This document shows, in pieces, positions 6,707 through 6,871 of a stretch of DNA of 6,871 nucleotides (the stretch's first letter is position 1; every line of letters begins with the position of its first letter). The stretch covers positions 1 through 6,871 of the forward strand of contig CAZSHN010000023.1 in the NCBI GenBank assembly GCA_964607015.1. Reading direction: 5' to 3'. The DNA is from CAYUNN01 sp964607015. Lineage in GTDB: Bacteria; Patescibacteriota; Minisyncoccia; Minisyncoccales; JAGGXC01. The position numbers and the translations under genes are program-made. The notes beneath the pieces are model-generated. The model did no database searches and was not told where the DNA came from. It worked only from the letters and a program-made list of their open reading frames with translations.

Positions 6707-6726
6707 TACAAAGAATTTGATGTCAA
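6698..6726 (-). promoter_or_regulatory. Promoter of the abiEi-abiEii operon
   Basis: On the minus strand, a consensus TTGACA (6726-6721) is followed after 17 bp by TAAACT (6703-6698), which matches four of six consensus -10 positions. Transcription should start near 6691, about 30 nt before the ATG. The -10 box lies inside one arm of the inverted repeat, so a repressor bound there would block RNA polymerase. Confidence 0.65.
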
Positions 6727-6737
6727 GCTACTTTTAT

Positions 6738-6765
6738 AAAAAAACGGTAATTTCAAAATTAAACC
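6738..6765 (-). terminator. Weak candidate terminator of the partial upstream gene
   Basis: On the minus strand, an A/T-rich imperfect stem with GGT and ACC ends and a small bulge (6765-6746) is followed by G and seven T (6744-6738). It overlaps the stop codon at 6761-6759 and precedes the abiE promoter. The stem is weak, so only the T-run and position support it. Confidence 0.35.
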
Positions 6766-6871
6766 CTATCCAAGAAATAATCTCTTTTTTCAAAGAAACT
6801 CTTTGCCTGGGCAAGTACTCTTTCTTCTGATTCATCAGGAGATAAATTAGCCACTTCTGCTAAATAAGAAG
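6759..6871 (-). CDS. 3' end of an unrecognised gene (partial, 36 codons)
   Basis: A minus-strand frame enters from the window edge and stops at TAA (6761-6759). It encodes a charged helical tail: SYLAEVANLSPDESEERV, then LAQAKSFFEKRDYFLDRV. The other two minus-strand frames have stops in this stretch, and the composition is protein-like. I do not recognise the family. It lies about 30 bp upstream of the abiE -35 box on the same strand and is probably a separate transcription unit. Confidence 0.5.
   Translation of the reverse strand, partial: SYLAEVANLSPDESEERVLAQAKSFFEKRDYFLDRV

Noticed and set aside
1..6871. CRISPR array, tRNA or rRNA genes, insertion sequence
   Set aside because: No regularly spaced direct repeats, no recognisable tRNA or rRNA stretches and no transposase-like frame or terminal repeats were seen by eye.

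Overview
The window is A+T-rich and densely packed, with every supportable gene on the minus strand. Several traits suggest, but do not prove, a Patescibacteria (CPR) genome, most likely Parcubacteria-like. These are a very long secreted lamin-tail-domain (LTD) protein, a small coiled-coil protein with TK-x-D-L/F motifs, very short leaders, and Shine-Dalgarno sequences that are weak or absent.

Layout in the direction of transcription (right to left). (1) 6871-6759: the last 36 codons of an unrecognised gene, with a weak candidate terminator over its stop. (2) 6726-5391: a two-gene type IV toxin-antitoxin module. An AbiEi-like winged-helix antitoxin/repressor is followed by an AbiEii-like nucleotidyltransferase toxin, with an 8-bp overlap. 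Its promoter (TTGACA-17-TAAACT) is enclosed by a 15-bp inverted repeat with 13 matching positions, a good candidate for the AbiEi operator. (3) 5345-5045: a small coiled-coil protein with its own promoter, which lies inside the longest possible ORF and so favours an internal ATG. A clear intrinsic terminator (5018-4994) follows. (4) 4975-79: an independent unit with a near-perfect sigma70-type promoter (TTGACA-18-TATAAT). It encodes a 197-residue membrane-anchored extracytoplasmic protein and, 4 nt downstream, a roughly 1413-residue secreted protein. That protein has an unknown N-terminal domain, an acidic coiled-coil linker, three LTDs, a PKD-like domain, a BACON-like Ig domain and a C-terminal beta-helix-like domain. 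(5) 39-1: the first 13 codons of another minus-strand gene.

The window thus joins a self-regulated toxin-antitoxin module to a cell-surface operon. The sequence shows no functional link between them, and the terminator/promoter boundary near 4950-5020 separates them. The least described parts are the multidomain LTD protein, especially its N-terminal domain, and the putative AbiEi operator. I found no tRNA, rRNA, CRISPR array, insertion sequence or plus-strand gene.
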